Below, piece after piece: positions 28,788 through 39,073 of a DNA stretch of 64,000 nt (positions are counted from its first letter, which is position 1; the number at the start of each line of letters is the position of its first letter). The DNA comes from Hyphomicrobiales bacterium (GTDB lineage Bacteria > Pseudomonadota > Alphaproteobacteria > MED-G09): the NCBI GenBank assembly GCA_028339975.1, contig JAOLDG010000006.1, positions 35,570 through 99,569 on the forward strand. The letters run 5' to 3'. The translations under genes were made by a program, and so were the position numbers. The notes under the pieces are model-generated. The model was given only the letters and a program-made list of their open reading frames with translations. It had not been told where the DNA came from and ran no database searches.

Positions 28788-29612
28788 TTATTGAGGAAAA
28801 AATTCTGGAAAACTAATTACCATATTTTTTTTTTCATTTTCAGACGTAATTGAGAGTGTCTTTACTTTGAGATTGGTAATTGTTTCAATCTTGATTAAAG
28901 CTATGCCGCAATCATCTATTTTATTTATCATCCTACCAATTATTCGATCATTATAGACTATTTCTTCATTGTTAGTAAAGTTATCGTTGCTTCTAAAAGT
29001 AACTATTCTTTTCTTTGCATTTCCTTTTCTGTACATCCTTGAACTAACTTCTTGTCCAATAAAACAACCTTTTTTAAAATCAATTCCTTTTAAATAATCA
29101 ATATTAGCTTCCATAGGAAAAACTTCACCAGGCTTAATATCACTTCCTATCTCCGCAATACCAAGGTTAATCTTTTGTTTCTCATAAACGGTTTCTTTAG
29201 TACTTGAGATTGCATTGTTAGAATTGAGAATTTCTCTGGTCCCCATTTTATGATACCTAGGATCAATATTCTTACTATTTTCTTTTGTATTATTTAAATC
29301 AACAAAAACAGATAAATCATTCCTATCTTCCAAGTTAACTTCTGACCTTAACTTATACATATTGAGTAATTTTTTTAAATCATCAAAAATTATTTTTGAG
29401 GTATCAAGAAGAAATTCCCTTTCATATCTGTAAATAATAAAATCATAAAGTAATTTCCCTTGGGGTGTTAAAATTGAACCATAAATAGAATTATTAGATA
29501 TCTCTAAAACATTGCAAGTGATTATCCCCTGAAGAAATTTCTCTGCATCAGCGCCATTTATCGACATTACTGAGCGATCAGATAATTTAATTAATTGTTT
29601 TTTCATAGCCAT
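28788..29612 (-). CDS. ygfZ: YgfZ/IbaF-type folate-binding iron-sulfur cluster protein
   Basis: A 274-residue protein of the GcvT-like superfamily. The hallmark K-G-C-[FY]-x-G-Q-E motif is present ([15 protein letters not shown]), and the start [26 protein letters not shown] is typical. YgfZ proteins bind folate and support assembly or repair of certain iron-sulfur enzymes such as MiaB. The next gene on this strand, nadA, encodes such an enzyme. A second in-frame ATG lies two codons downstream. It is divergent from dihydroorotase. Confidence 0.92.
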   Translation of the reverse strand: MAMKKQLIKLSDRSVMSINGADAEKFLQGIITCNVLEISNNSIYGSILTPQGKLLYDFIIYRYEREFLLDTSKIIFDDLKKLLNMYKLRSEVNLEDRNDLSVFVDLNNTKENSKNIDPRYHKMGTREILNSNNAISSTKETVYEKQKINLGIAEIGSDIKPGEVFPMEANIDYLKGIDFKKGCFIGQEVSSRMYRKGNAKKRIVTFRSNDNFTNNEEIVYNDRIIGRMINKIDDCGIALIKIETITNLKVKTLSITSENEKKNMVISFPEFFPQ

Positions 29613-29650
29613 AATAATCTTCTGTAATTATAGTTATCAATTATAAGTAA

Positions 29651-29734
29651 CTAAGGTAAAAGAAACAATGTCGTTTCATAAAATCTATAAAAACTAAGGT
29701 AGGAAGCAATGTCATTTGATACAATCTATAAAGG
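29651..29734 (+). repeat. Tandem duplication of a ribosome-binding and start segment
   Basis: Two near copies of about 42 bases stand head to tail: CTAAGGTAAAAGAAACAATG.. at 29651 and CTAAGGTAGGAAGCAATG.. at 29694. The upstream copy contains an ATG (29668) and a nine-codon reading frame MSFHKIYKN ending TAA at 29697. The downstream copy supplies the real start MSFDTIYKG of dihydroorotase at 29709. The first copy may be a relic of duplication or may act as a tiny leader frame affecting translation of the main gene. Confidence 0.75.
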
Positions 29735-31022
29735 ATCAACCATAGTTACGCACAATAAAACTTATGTTTCTGATATTGCCGTAAGAGATGGCAAGATAAT
29801 AGAAATTGGAGATTTCTCAAAGTCTGATGCAAAAGAAATTATTGATCTTAAGGATTTACATTTATTACCAGGTGTTATTGATACACAGGTTCACTTTAGA
29901 GAGCCGGGCGGTGAACATAAAGAAGATTTAAGTTCAGGTACTAAAGCTGCTGTTTTGGGGGGAGTAACAGGTGTTTTTGAAATGCCAAATACAGAACCTT
30001 CAACAACAAATGAAGCAGCTTTAATGGATAAATTTAGTAGAGCAAAAGGAAGACTTCATTGTGATTACGCTTTTTATGTTGGTGGAACTCCTGATAATTA
30101 TCTAGAGCTACCAGAATTAGAAAAAATTGAAGGTTGTTGTGGAGTAAAAGTATTTATGGGTTTAAGTACGGGCACTTTATTGGTATCGGGCGATGAAGAC
30201 TTAGATAAGATTTTATCAAAAATAAATAACAGAGCATCTTTTCATTGTGAAGATCAGGACCTTCTTGAGCAAAGAAAAAAATTTCAAATAAAAGGTGATA
30301 CCAATTCTCACGAAGTTTGGAGAAATGATGAGCAATGCCTTAAGGCAACTCAAAGAATAGTTAATATAGCAAGAAAGAATAAAAAAAATATACATATTCT
30401 TCATGTTTCGAGCGGTCAAGAAATTGAGTTTTTATCAAAAAATAAAGATATTGCATCTGTAGAGATTACCCCTCAGCACCTAACCTTAAGTGCGCCTGAT
30501 TGTTATAACAGTATGGGTAATTATGCCCAAATGAATCCTCCCATTAGAAATTTAGACCATCAAAATAAATTATGGGATGGAATTACAAATGGGACAGCTG
30601 ATATAATAGGTTCAGATCATGCGCCTCATTCAAGAGAAGAAAAAGATGTTGATTATCCTAATTCACCATCTGGTATGCCAGGTGTTCAAACACTTGTTCC
30701 GGTTATGCTAAATCATGTTAACAACGGAAAATTAACATTACAAAGATTTGTTGAATTAACAAGCTTCAACCCAACTAACCTTTTTAAAATTAAAGGTAAG
30801 GGTCAAATAAAGATTGGCTTTGATGCCGATTTTACAATTGTTGATATGAATAAAGAAAGAAAAATTACTAATGATTGGATTCTAAGTAAGTGTGGGTGGA
30901 CGCCGTATAATGATATGGATATCAAAGGATGGCCTGTAATGACTGTCATTAGGAATAATATTGTGATGAGGGAAGATGTAATTGCCGACCCTCTTGGAAA
31001 GCCAATGAAATTTGTAAGATAA
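29709..31022 (+). CDS. pyrC: Dihydroorotase (type I)
   Basis: A 437-residue amidohydrolase that cyclises carbamoyl aspartate to dihydroorotate in pyrimidine synthesis. The metal-binding DTQVHFREPGGEHKEDL, the MPNTEPSTT loop, SFHCEDQDL, HILHVSSG and SDHAPHSREEK motifs all fit class I dihydroorotases rather than hydantoinases. The start region is preceded by a duplicated copy of itself (29651-29693). AGGAAG lies just before the ATG. The AcuI-like gene follows by 14 bases. Confidence 0.92.
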   Translation: MSFDTIYKGSTIVTHNKTYVSDIAVRDGKIIEIGDFSKSDAKEIIDLKDLHLLPGVIDTQVHFREPGGEHKEDLSSGTKAAVLGGVTGVFEMPNTEPSTTNEAALMDKFSRAKGRLHCDYAFYVGGTPDNYLELPELEKIEGCCGVKVFMGLSTGTLLVSGDEDLDKILSKINNRASFHCEDQDLLEQRKKFQIKGDTNSHEVWRNDEQCLKATQRIVNIARKNKKNIHILHVSSGQEIEFLSKNKDIASVEITPQHLTLSAPDCYNSMGNYAQMNPPIRNLDHQNKLWDGITNGTADIIGSDHAPHSREEKDVDYPNSPSGMPGVQTLVPVMLNHVNNGKLTLQRFVELTSFNPTNLFKIKGKGQIKIGFDADFTIVDMNKERKITNDWILSKCGWTPYNDMDIKGWPVMTVIRNNIVMREDVIADPLGKPMKFVR

Positions 31023-31036
31023 AAAAGGAGATGCTT

Positions 31037-32026
31037 ATGACTGATTTATTTCGTGCATTAAAAATTGAAAAAGTTGACGATAAACAAACTATTAACTTAG
31101 TAGATATTTCTGAGAATGATTTAATGGAAGGTAATGTAGTTGTTGATGTCACTCATTCGTCTTTGAATTATAAGGATGGATTGGCCATGACTGGATCATC
31201 GCCAATTGTAAGAACTTTTCCAATGATACCTGGGATAGACTTCAGCGGTGTTGTTAGATCATCGGAGGATTCAAATTTTTCTATTGGTGATAGGGTTGTT
31301 TTAAATGGTTTTGGATTATCAGAAAGCCACTTTGGTGGTTATTCTGAAAGGGCAAGGGTTAGCTCAAATCATTTAATAAAGTTACCCGAGAATATTTCAA
31401 ATAAACAAGCTATGGCAATTGGAACTGCAGGCTATACAGCAATGTTATGTGTTTTAGGTCTTGAAGATTCTAATATTAAACCAACTGATGGCGATATTCT
31501 TGTAACAGGTTCTTCGGGAGGTGTTGGGTCAGTAGCAATTTCTATCCTTTCATCACTCGGGTATTCTGTTATAGCCTCAACAGGGCGTTTATCAGAGACC
31601 GATTATTTAAAAAGCTTGGGGGCTCAATCTATTATCGATAGAAATGAGTTATCCGAACCATCAAGGCCTTTAGGAAAAGAACGATGGGTAGGTGCAATTG
31701 ACTCAGTTGGTAGCCAAACCCTTGTTAATGTCTTGGCACAAACGAAATATGGTGGAGCAGTTTCAGCTTGCGGCCTCGCCCAAGGAATGGATTTACCAGC
31801 TACGGTTTTGCCATTTATTTTAAGGGGTGTTTCATTAATTGGAATAGATTCAGTTATGGCCCCTATTAGTAAAAGAGAAAGGGCTTGGGGTAGATTAAGT
31901 AAAGATCTAGATATGAAAAAGTTAAGTGAAATGGTGGTTGAAACATCACTAGATGAAATTCCAAAATTTGCTAATGCTATAATCGAAGGCCAAGTTAGAG
32001 GGCGTGTAGTAGTTAATATTTCTTAA
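31037..32026 (+). CDS. acuI: AcuI/YhdH-type NADPH-dependent acryloyl-CoA reductase (quinone oxidoreductase family)
   Basis: A 329-residue medium-chain dehydrogenase without the zinc cysteines. Family features are SLNYKDGLAMTG, PMIPGIDFSGVV, GTAGYTAMLCV, VTGSSGGVGSVAI and LRGVSLIGIDSVMAP. This group includes AcuI, which reduces toxic acryloyl-CoA to propionyl-CoA in DMSP and acrylate metabolism, and E. coli YhdH. I chose the ATG at 31037 because AGGAG ends six bases before it; the ATG at 31031 touches that site. Several acyl-CoA enzymes lie nearby, but no DMSP lyase is in the window. Confidence 0.85.
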   Translation: MTDLFRALKIEKVDDKQTINLVDISENDLMEGNVVVDVTHSSLNYKDGLAMTGSSPIVRTFPMIPGIDFSGVVRSSEDSNFSIGDRVVLNGFGLSESHFGGYSERARVSSNHLIKLPENISNKQAMAIGTAGYTAMLCVLGLEDSNIKPTDGDILVTGSSGGVGSVAISILSSLGYSVIASTGRLSETDYLKSLGAQSIIDRNELSEPSRPLGKERWVGAIDSVGSQTLVNVLAQTKYGGAVSACGLAQGMDLPATVLPFILRGVSLIGIDSVMAPISKRERAWGRLSKDLDMKKLSEMVVETSLDEIPKFANAIIEGQVRGRVVVNIS

Positions 32027-32029
32027 GAA

Positions 32030-33394
32030 TTAAGATCTTATTTCTTTTAATTTTTCTGAAATTAAAAATGCTAGATCTAGTGACTGGTTAGCGTTTAATC
32101 TTGGATCGCAATGAGTATGATATCGATCAGCAAGATCTTCCTCGGAAATTTTTTGAGTACCACCAGTACATTCTGTAACATTTTGACCAGTCATTTCAAC
32201 ATGAATGCCACCGGCATATGTGCCTTCAGAATTATGAACTCCGATAAAGTCTTTTACTTCATTAATTATTTTATCTAAGGGTCTAGTTTTATAACCAGTT
32301 GAAGAGGTTATAGTGTTTCCATGCATTGGATCGCATGACCATACAACGTTTCGTCCTTCAGACTTTACTCGTTTAATAAGACTGGGAAGATGTTTCTCAA
32401 CATTATTTTCTCCAAACCTTGTAATTAACGTCAGCCTACCTTCTTCATTATCAGGATTAATAATATCAATTAATCTTATTAGTTCTTCCGGATCTAATGA
32501 GGGTCCGCATTTTAAGCCAATGGGATTCTTTATACCCCTAACAAATTCAATGTGAGCACCGTCTGGTTGACGCGTTCTATCACCAATCCAAAGCATATGA
32601 GCAGAAGTATCATACCAATCATCAGAAGTTGAATCTAGTCTAGTTAAGGATTCTTCGTACCCAAGAAGCAAAGACTCATGGCTCGTATAAAAGTCTACAG
32701 ACCTAAGTTTTGCTGTAGTTGTTGAATTAATCCCAACTGCATTCATAAAATTAAGTGACTCAGAAATTCTTTCGGCAAGCGCTTCATATTGCTCTCCTTG
32801 CTTGCTTTCTTTTACAAAGTCTAAGTTCCATTGGTGGACATGATCGAGGTTTGCATAACCACCTTGAGCAAAAGCTCTCAGAAGGTTTAATGTTGAAGCT
32901 GCTTGTCGATATGCCATTATTTGACGTTCAGGATCAGGATTTCTTACAGATTTATCAAATTCTATATCATTGATAATATCACCCCTGTAACTAGGAAGCT
33001 CAATATCACCTTGTTTTTCAATCGATGAAGATCTTGGCTTAGCAAATTGCCCAGCCATTCTTCCAACTTTTACCACTGGTCTTCCAGCACCAAAAGTTAA
33101 AACGATAGCCATTTGTAAAATTACTCTAAATGTATCGCGAATATTATCAGGAAGATGTTCGGCAAAGCTTTCGGCGCAGTCACCTCCTTGAAGAAGAAAG
33201 GCTTCTCCACGACATACTTTTGCTAAATCTTCTTTAAGATTCCTAGCCTCGCCGGCGAATACTAAAGGCGGGTAGGTGCTAAGACGACCTTCGACATCTT
33301 TTACAAGCTTTTGGTCATCATAATCAGGAACCTGAACTATTGGTTTCTTTCTCCAGCTGTCTTTTGTCCAATCTTTCGTCACTTTAATCTCCAA
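32030..33394 (-). CDS. aroG: Class II 3-deoxy-D-arabino-heptulosonate 7-phosphate synthase
   Basis: The first enzyme of the shikimate pathway, joining PEP and erythrose 4-phosphate. At 454 residues this is the plant/mycobacterial-like class II form: start [18 protein letters not shown], then [55 protein letters not shown] and [18 protein letters not shown]. These hold the manganese and substrate ligands of the class. The gene faces acuI with three bases between stops. aroC at 49634 encodes the last shared step of the same pathway. Confidence 0.95.
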   Translation of the reverse strand: MEIKVTKDWTKDSWRKKPIVQVPDYDDQKLVKDVEGRLSTYPPLVFAGEARNLKEDLAKVCRGEAFLLQGGDCAESFAEHLPDNIRDTFRVILQMAIVLTFGAGRPVVKVGRMAGQFAKPRSSSIEKQGDIELPSYRGDIINDIEFDKSVRNPDPERQIMAYRQAASTLNLLRAFAQGGYANLDHVHQWNLDFVKESKQGEQYEALAERISESLNFMNAVGINSTTTAKLRSVDFYTSHESLLLGYEESLTRLDSTSDDWYDTSAHMLWIGDRTRQPDGAHIEFVRGIKNPIGLKCGPSLDPEELIRLIDIINPDNEEGRLTLITRFGENNVEKHLPSLIKRVKSEGRNVVWSCDPMHGNTITSSTGYKTRPLDKIINEVKDFIGVHNSEGTYAGGIHVEMTGQNVTECTGGTQKISEEDLADRYHTHCDPRLNANQSLDLAFLISEKLKEIRS

Positions 33395-33513
33395 AATGTA
33401 GGAAAATCTATATAAATCATAAAAGTATACATTAATAGTTATTTATGAATTTATTATTAAACTAACTTATCTATAAAATATTAATTATAAAATGAATGTT
33501 TTGAGAAATTATA

Positions 33514-34704
33514 ATGAAACCATTAAAAGGAAAGCGTATTTTAGATCTTACCAATGTTTTGGCAGGTCCTTTTTGTACCTATCAATTGGCAAATCTTGGT
33601 GCTGAGGTTATTAAGCTAGAAACACCTATAAAAGGGGACCTTGCTAGAAACCTTGGTGCTAATCCAGAGTTAAACTCAAAGGGAATGGGTATTAGTTTTT
33701 TAGCTCAAAACTCTGGAAAAAAGTCTATTACACTCAATCTTAAGTCAAAAAAAGGTAAGTCAATTTTTCGAAAACTTGTTAGAGAATGTGATGCATTAGT
33801 TGAGAATTTTCGTCCAGGTGTTATGGATCGATTAGGGCTGGATTATAAAAAATTAAAACAAGATAATCCTAAACTTATCTATTGTGCAATAACTGGCTTT
33901 GGTCAAGATGGTCCTCTAGCTCAAAATCCTGCGTATGATCAGATTGTTCAAGGTTTATCTGGTGTTATGACAATTACGGGAGATTCTGAAAATAATCCTT
34001 TTCGAGTTGGGTATCCAATATCTGATACTATCGGAGGTTTAACAGCCGCTATGGCTGTCTCTGCAGCACTCAACAATCCTGAAGGTGGAAGTTTTATTGA
34101 TATTTCTATGTTAGAAGCGACACTAGTTACTATGGGATGGGTAGTATCTAATTATCTGATAGGTGGTGTTATTCCTAAAGCTCAAGGAAATGAAAACTTT
34201 ACAAGTGCTCCGTCAGGATCTTTTCAAGCAAAGGATGGAATTTTAAATATAGCTGCAAACAAAGATGAGCAATGGGAATTATTAGCTAGACATCTCGGTA
34301 GGGAAGATTTAATTGATAACCCTGATTTTTCTAACAGAGAAAAGCGTAAGAAAAATCGTTTTAGATTAAAAGCAGAACTTGAAACCGTCTTAACCACTAG
34401 GCCTGCTGAAAAATGGATCGAAGAGCTTAATCAAAAAAGTGTCCCTGCTGGACCAGTTCTAACTATACCAGAGATTCTCAATCATCCTCAAATAACCAAA
34501 AGAGGTTTGTTAGAAAATTTAGAAAATATACCTGGGTTAGAAAAAAATATTGATGTTTTAAAAACTGCAGCTTTATTCGATGGAAAACACCTTACTGTAG
34601 CAGGTAATCCACCTTTATTGGGAGAAGATAATAATAAAATATACAATAGTTTAGGTCTTAATGATGCTGCAATTAATAAATTAAAGGAGGAGGGAGTAAT
34701 ATGA
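33514..34704 (+). CDS. CaiB/BaiF-family CoA-transferase
   Basis: A 396-residue class III CoA-transferase. The start GKRILDLTNVLAGPFCTYQLANLGAEVIKLE and VENFRPGVMDRLGLDY are diagnostic, and the catalytic aspartate is probably D142 (NPAYDQIVQG). Such enzymes move CoA between carboxylic acids. Its stop overlaps the start of a citryl-CoA lyase-like gene (ATGA type), so a dicarboxylate or tricarboxylate such as citrate, citramalate or a relative is a plausible substrate. The true acyl pair cannot be read from sequence. Confidence 0.9.
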   Translation: MKPLKGKRILDLTNVLAGPFCTYQLANLGAEVIKLETPIKGDLARNLGANPELNSKGMGISFLAQNSGKKSITLNLKSKKGKSIFRKLVRECDALVENFRPGVMDRLGLDYKKLKQDNPKLIYCAITGFGQDGPLAQNPAYDQIVQGLSGVMTITGDSENNPFRVGYPISDTIGGLTAAMAVSAALNNPEGGSFIDISMLEATLVTMGWVVSNYLIGGVIPKAQGNENFTSAPSGSFQAKDGILNIAANKDEQWELLARHLGREDLIDNPDFSNREKRKKNRFRLKAELETVLTTRPAEKWIEELNQKSVPAGPVLTIPEILNHPQITKRGLLENLENIPGLEKNIDVLKTAALFDGKHLTVAGNPPLLGEDNNKIYNSLGLNDAAINKLKEEGVI

Positions 34705-35465
34705 GTGATGTTTCTGATTGGTGGAGTACGGAAATTATTGAGATGGAACCAGGGTCTATATCTCTAAGAGGTGAGCCTATTCAGAATTTAATAGGTAATA
34801 AAAGTTTTGTTGAAATGATATGGCTTATGACAACTGGTGAAAACTTAAATCAAAAAAAATCATATCTTCTTGAAGCGGCTTTAGTTGCTGCTGTCGATCA
34901 TGGTCCACAGGCTCCCTCAATAGCCGCTGCTCGAATGTCAGCAACTTGTGGAGTTGGTATTAACAATTCCCTAGCAACAGGAATTAATATGCTGGGTGAC
35001 GTCCATGGAGGTGCCGGACAGCAAGCTCTTGAATTATATATTGAAGTAGAAAGTCAAGGTATTGAAAATCTGAATAAAATATTAAAAGAAAATAAAAAAA
35101 CTAATGGTGGCTTTATTCCAGGCTTTGGACATCGATTTCATAAGCCACAAGACCCAAGAACACCAAGGCTTTTAAAGCTAGTTGATAAAGCTGTAGATGA
35201 TGGTGAAATTAGTGGGAATTATGTTCAAATAGGCCGTGAAATTGAAAATGAATTGAATAAAAAAAATACCATCCCTATGAATATTGATGGAGCAACAGCT
35301 GTTATTTTTGGTGAGTTAGGCTGCCCACCTCCACTTGCACGCGGATTATTCTGTTTATCTCGTTCAGTTGGAATCCTTTCCCATACTTGGGAGCAAATGC
35401 AGTCTGATGAAAGAATAAAAGGCCCTACACCTCCGCATTATAAATGGAATTATGAAGGTAAATAA
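34701..35465 (+). CDS. Citryl-CoA lyase-like short citrate synthase homologue
   Basis: A 254-residue protein with the active-site part of citrate synthase but little of its usual N-terminal domain (citrate synthase is about 430). Key histidines stand in VDHGPQAPS (H67), LGDVHGGAGQQ (H102) and GFGHRFHKPQDPR (H144). Short relatives include citryl-CoA lyase, which splits citryl-CoA to acetyl-CoA and oxaloacetate. Coupling by a four-base overlap with a CoA-transferase suggests a two-step route: CoA transfer onto an acid, then cleavage. The exact substrate is inference. Confidence 0.82.
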   Translation: MSDVSDWWSTEIIEMEPGSISLRGEPIQNLIGNKSFVEMIWLMTTGENLNQKKSYLLEAALVAAVDHGPQAPSIAAARMSATCGVGINNSLATGINMLGDVHGGAGQQALELYIEVESQGIENLNKILKENKKTNGGFIPGFGHRFHKPQDPRTPRLLKLVDKAVDDGEISGNYVQIGREIENELNKKNTIPMNIDGATAVIFGELGCPPPLARGLFCLSRSVGILSHTWEQMQSDERIKGPTPPHYKWNYEGK

Positions 35466-35504
35466 TTAAGTTTATAATCCTAAATTAGTGATGATAAATT
35501 TACT

Positions 35505-37589
35505 TTAAATTATATATAAATCTGAAACATTACCTGCTTCGGATCCCGATGATATATTTAACACATCAGTAACTCCAAAATAAAAAGCAAACTCAGAATA
35601 AGAAAGGTCGACCCCTAAAGATCCATCAGTAACATTGCCCCCAATATTAAAAGTGAAATCATCGGCGCCGTTAATAGTTATTGTTCTGGATCCTTCAAAA
35701 GTTATACGTGCTGCATCTTTAGTCCATATTGTCTTATCAATATAAGTATTTGAAGGTATTTGAATAATATTACTTCCATTTATATCGATAACTTCAATCG
35801 AACTGTTTTCTGGAAGAAGATTAGATATAAAATATGTATCATCACCATCAAGTCCTCGAAGTGTTTTAGCCTGACCATCAGCAACTATAATATTATCTCC
35901 ATTTGAAAAATTTTGAGTTCCAGGTTTCGAGGTTTCGGAAAATGCCTTTAATATATTTTTTGAAGGATTTATTTTTTCAGATAAAGTACCTTCAGATTTT
36001 TTATTCCAACCAATATCCTCAATAACAGCCCAATCAATATCCACTGGTTCTCTCCAGCTATAATCAAAATATCCATTACTATGCATGATAGAAGTTATTT
36101 CACCCTTACTTCCATCAACAAGATAATTTAGAGAAACAGTTTCAATATTCTGGTATGTCAAACGTGGGTCTTCGCCTTCAGCATCGTAAGTATGAATAAG
36201 ACCTTTATCGACTTCAAAGTATGATGCATCATAAAGTTTAATTGAATTATCAATAATTTCAAAGCGTTGATAAACTTTTTCAGATCCATAAGCAAAGATT
36301 GTTGTATCACCTTTACTAGTTACATTTTTAAATTCAAACGACCCTTTATCTGCATTTAAAAAAGTAAGGTCCAAAATATTTTTTGAACTAGTTCTACCTT
36401 CATAAACACTAATACTAGAATTTAACAAAGATTGAGAAATAATAACTGGTTCTGTATTATTCGTATCAATCTTAAGAATATTTTTAAATTCAATTGTATG
36501 ATTATGATCTTTTGGGCCTTCTAAATTAAAATGATCACCGCCACCAATATTGTTATAATCTTTAAGAAGAATTCCATTATCCAGGATTACTTTAACTCTA
36601 TCAGAAAAATAATAATAATTCCCATCAGTATCTACGGGCAAAATATTTTTTGAATATTCATTTGGCATGTTTGGACTAAATGCAATACCCATAGAATGAA
36701 AAAACTCATGATAAACTATAGAAATAAAATCAAGGTAGTCGACTGGGCTTCCGGAGGAGCCATCATTTATTGGTTTATTAGTAAAGGATTTTGGATTCGG
36801 GTCTGGGTCAAACCAAAGAGTACTATTATAAACTTCTAGTTTACCGTCATTTGTATCGTAATCATCTTGAAGAGAAACATTAAAACCTAAGTCGATTGTT
36901 ATACCATTTAGATCTTCTCCTGTCCTTTGCTCATGTGTTGCCGAATGTACGCTCTCCCCTAATGAATTTTCTGCAAAATTAAAAGCAATAGCTGATACTA
37001 CTCCATCAGTTTTATTGGCGTCTGTATTAACATTAATTCCAAAATCCATAGAACCTTTCCATGACATTTTAGTTGATAAGTCTTTAATGACATATTCAGT
37101 ATTATCTAAAATAAGTTTTTTTGTTTCTTCATTTAATTGACCTACTTCTTTTCCGTAAATATCAATAGTATAATTATTATTTTCAAATGAACCGGAACGA
37201 TCTATATCATCAATAACTTCATCAATTTTTAAAGTATGGTTTTTTTCTATACCATTTGATTTATATTTAAATGTAACAGCTGTTAAAAGTTCTTCATTTA
37301 TAAAAGGATCGCTATCTTCGGCATCATAAATAGATGATAGATCTCTGCCAATAAATGAAGCATCTTCTTGAAGTTTTAGTGAATCTTTATCTGCTGAAAA
37401 TCGTTTATATACTTCCTCAGGGCCGTAACCATAAGTTACCCCCCCATCCACTACTGTTGTAAACTCTACAGTACCTTCATCAATCTCTAGGAATGTTAAA
37501 TCAAGAAGTATTTGACCATACTGATGTTCATGAATTTTTATTATTGAGGTAGAAGAATCTTGAGAAACTATTATAGGATCTTTGCTCAT
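35505..37589 (-). CDS. Putative secreted metzincin-like protein with repeats and RTX-like C-terminus
   Basis: A 694-residue protein not recognised as a named family. Two related blocks of about 110 residues lie at 4-115 and 380-490 (IVSQDSSTSIIK..LDLTFL..YDAEDSDP and IISQSLLNSSIS..LDLTFL..YDAEGEDP). Between them is a HEFFHSMG zinc-protease motif (H294, E295, H298) as in serralysin-like and matrixin-like enzymes, but the usual third ligand at position 304 is phenylalanine. The C-terminus has an RTX-like LRGLDGDDTYF motif near 573-583. No signal peptide is present, so type I secretion is likely. AAGGGG lies before the ATG. Confidence 0.6.
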   Translation of the reverse strand: MSKDPIIVSQDSSTSIIKIHEHQYGQILLDLTFLEIDEGTVEFTTVVDGGVTYGYGPEEVYKRFSADKDSLKLQEDASFIGRDLSSIYDAEDSDPFINEELLTAVTFKYKSNGIEKNHTLKIDEVIDDIDRSGSFENNNYTIDIYGKEVGQLNEETKKLILDNTEYVIKDLSTKMSWKGSMDFGINVNTDANKTDGVVSAIAFNFAENSLGESVHSATHEQRTGEDLNGITIDLGFNVSLQDDYDTNDGKLEVYNSTLWFDPDPNPKSFTNKPINDGSSGSPVDYLDFISIVYHEFFHSMGIAFSPNMPNEYSKNILPVDTDGNYYYFSDRVKVILDNGILLKDYNNIGGGDHFNLEGPKDHNHTIEFKNILKIDTNNTEPVIISQSLLNSSISVYEGRTSSKNILDLTFLNADKGSFEFKNVTSKGDTTIFAYGSEKVYQRFEIIDNSIKLYDASYFEVDKGLIHTYDAEGEDPRLTYQNIETVSLNYLVDGSKGEITSIMHSNGYFDYSWREPVDIDWAVIEDIGWNKKSEGTLSEKINPSKNILKAFSETSKPGTQNFSNGDNIIVADGQAKTLRGLDGDDTYFISNLLPENSSIEVIDINGSNIIQIPSNTYIDKTIWTKDAARITFEGSRTITINGADDFTFNIGGNVTDGSLGVDLSYSEFAFYFGVTDVLNISSGSEAGNVSDLYII

Positions 37590-37768
37590 TAATTTCCCCT
37601 TTTTTATTATGATTAATAGTAATTATTGAACTTAAATCTTGCTGTAGTTTTCTTTTTAATCTCACCCAGCCAGAAATCTATTTCCAATAATCTAAAGCAA
37701 TCACATAATCTTTCAGAGTGAAAATCTAGAATCTAAATAATTTAATACTACCTAAGACTAAATACCTA

Positions 37769-39001
37769 CTATTTTAAAGCAGATTCTAATTCTTCTTTGT
37801 ATTTCTTAAACTCAATTCTTGCGATGGTTCTACTATGAACCTCATCAGGGCCATCAACTAACCTTAAAACTCTTGCAGCTGCATATGTTTTACCAAGACC
37901 AAAATCAGTAGTTACACCACCACCACCGTGTGCCTGAATAGCATCGTCAACAATACTACAAAGCATTTTTGGTGCTAAAACTTTAATCATAGCAATTTCT
38001 GCACGAGCAACTTTATTTCCCACAGTATCCATCATATATGCTGCTTTCATGGTAAGTAATCTTGAGCTTTCTATTTCAATTCTAGCTTTTGCAATTCTTT
38101 CTTCCCAAACAGAATGTTCAGCAATTTTTTTACCAAAAGTCTCTCTTGTTAGTAATCTTTTTGCCATTTTAGCGAGAGTTCTTTCAGCTACACCAATTGC
38201 ACGCATACAATGATGGATTCTACCAGGACCAAGACGTCCTTGACTAATTTCAAAACCACGCCCTTCACCAAGGAAAAGATTTTCTTTTGGAACTCTGACA
38301 TTCTCTAAAAGAACCTCGGAATGACCATGAGGCGCATCATCAAAACCAAAAACAGGTAAGTGACGTACTATTGTAATACCTGGAGTATCCAGTGGAACTA
38401 AAATTTGACTTTGCTGTTGATGTCTTGGAGCTTCTGGATTAGTTTTGCCCATCAGTATTGCGATTTTACATCTAGGATCCATAACACCAGATGACCACCA
38501 CTTTCTTCCGTTGATAACGTATTCATCGCCATCCTTTTCTATTGTTGTTGAGATATTCGTAGCATCTGAAGAAGCTACATCTGGTTCAGTCATAAGATAT
38601 GCAGAGCGCATTTCTCCAGCAAGAAGGGGCTTTAACCATTTTTCTTTTTGTTCCTCATTACCATATTTATCAATAACTTCCATGTTCCCGGTATCCGGAG
38701 CTGAGCAATTAAATACTTCACCAGCAAATCCAACTCTGCCAAAAATTTCACATAATGGAGCGTATTCAACATTTGTTAATCCTGCGCCTTTATCAGATTC
38801 AGGAAGAAATAAATTCCATAGGCCTTCAGCCCTAGCTTTTTCTTTTAAATCTTCAAGTATTTGAGGAATTTGCCATCTATTATTTCCAAAAGCAGCCATT
38901 TGTTCTTCATAAACTTTTTCATTAGGATAAACATAATTATCCATAAATTTTTCTACACGAGCAATTAGTTCTTTGGTTTTATCATTATGATCAAAATTCA
39001 T
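37769..39001 (-). CDS. Acyl-CoA dehydrogenase (ACAD10/11-like)
   Basis: A 410-residue flavin dehydrogenase that introduces the alpha-beta double bond in acyl-CoA substrates. Visible features are [17 protein letters not shown] and [23 protein letters not shown] in the middle domain, then [21 protein letters not shown] and [31 protein letters not shown] in the C-terminal helical domain. The pattern is like the ACAD10/11 and FadE-type group with broad or long-chain substrates. Electrons would go through ETF to the ETF-QO at 18483. It is a single gene with open spacers on both sides. Confidence 0.93.
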   Translation of the reverse strand: MNFDHNDKTKELIARVEKFMDNYVYPNEKVYEEQMAAFGNNRWQIPQILEDLKEKARAEGLWNLFLPESDKGAGLTNVEYAPLCEIFGRVGFAGEVFNCSAPDTGNMEVIDKYGNEEQKEKWLKPLLAGEMRSAYLMTEPDVASSDATNISTTIEKDGDEYVINGRKWWSSGVMDPRCKIAILMGKTNPEAPRHQQQSQILVPLDTPGITIVRHLPVFGFDDAPHGHSEVLLENVRVPKENLFLGEGRGFEISQGRLGPGRIHHCMRAIGVAERTLAKMAKRLLTRETFGKKIAEHSVWEERIAKARIEIESSRLLTMKAAYMMDTVGNKVARAEIAMIKVLAPKMLCSIVDDAIQAHGGGGVTTDFGLGKTYAAARVLRLVDGPDEVHSRTIARIEFKKYKEELESALK

Positions 39002-39073
39002 TTTATTTCCTTTTTGAATATTTAAGTTGTTATAATTATTTAGCTTTGATGAAGCTTAAAATCAATATTAATA

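Noticed and set aside
38445..38864. A 139-codon open frame on the + strand within the acyl-CoA dehydrogenase gene
   Set aside because: It lies wholly inside a well-conserved gene in the antisense frame and has no recognisable motif or separate ribosome-binding site.
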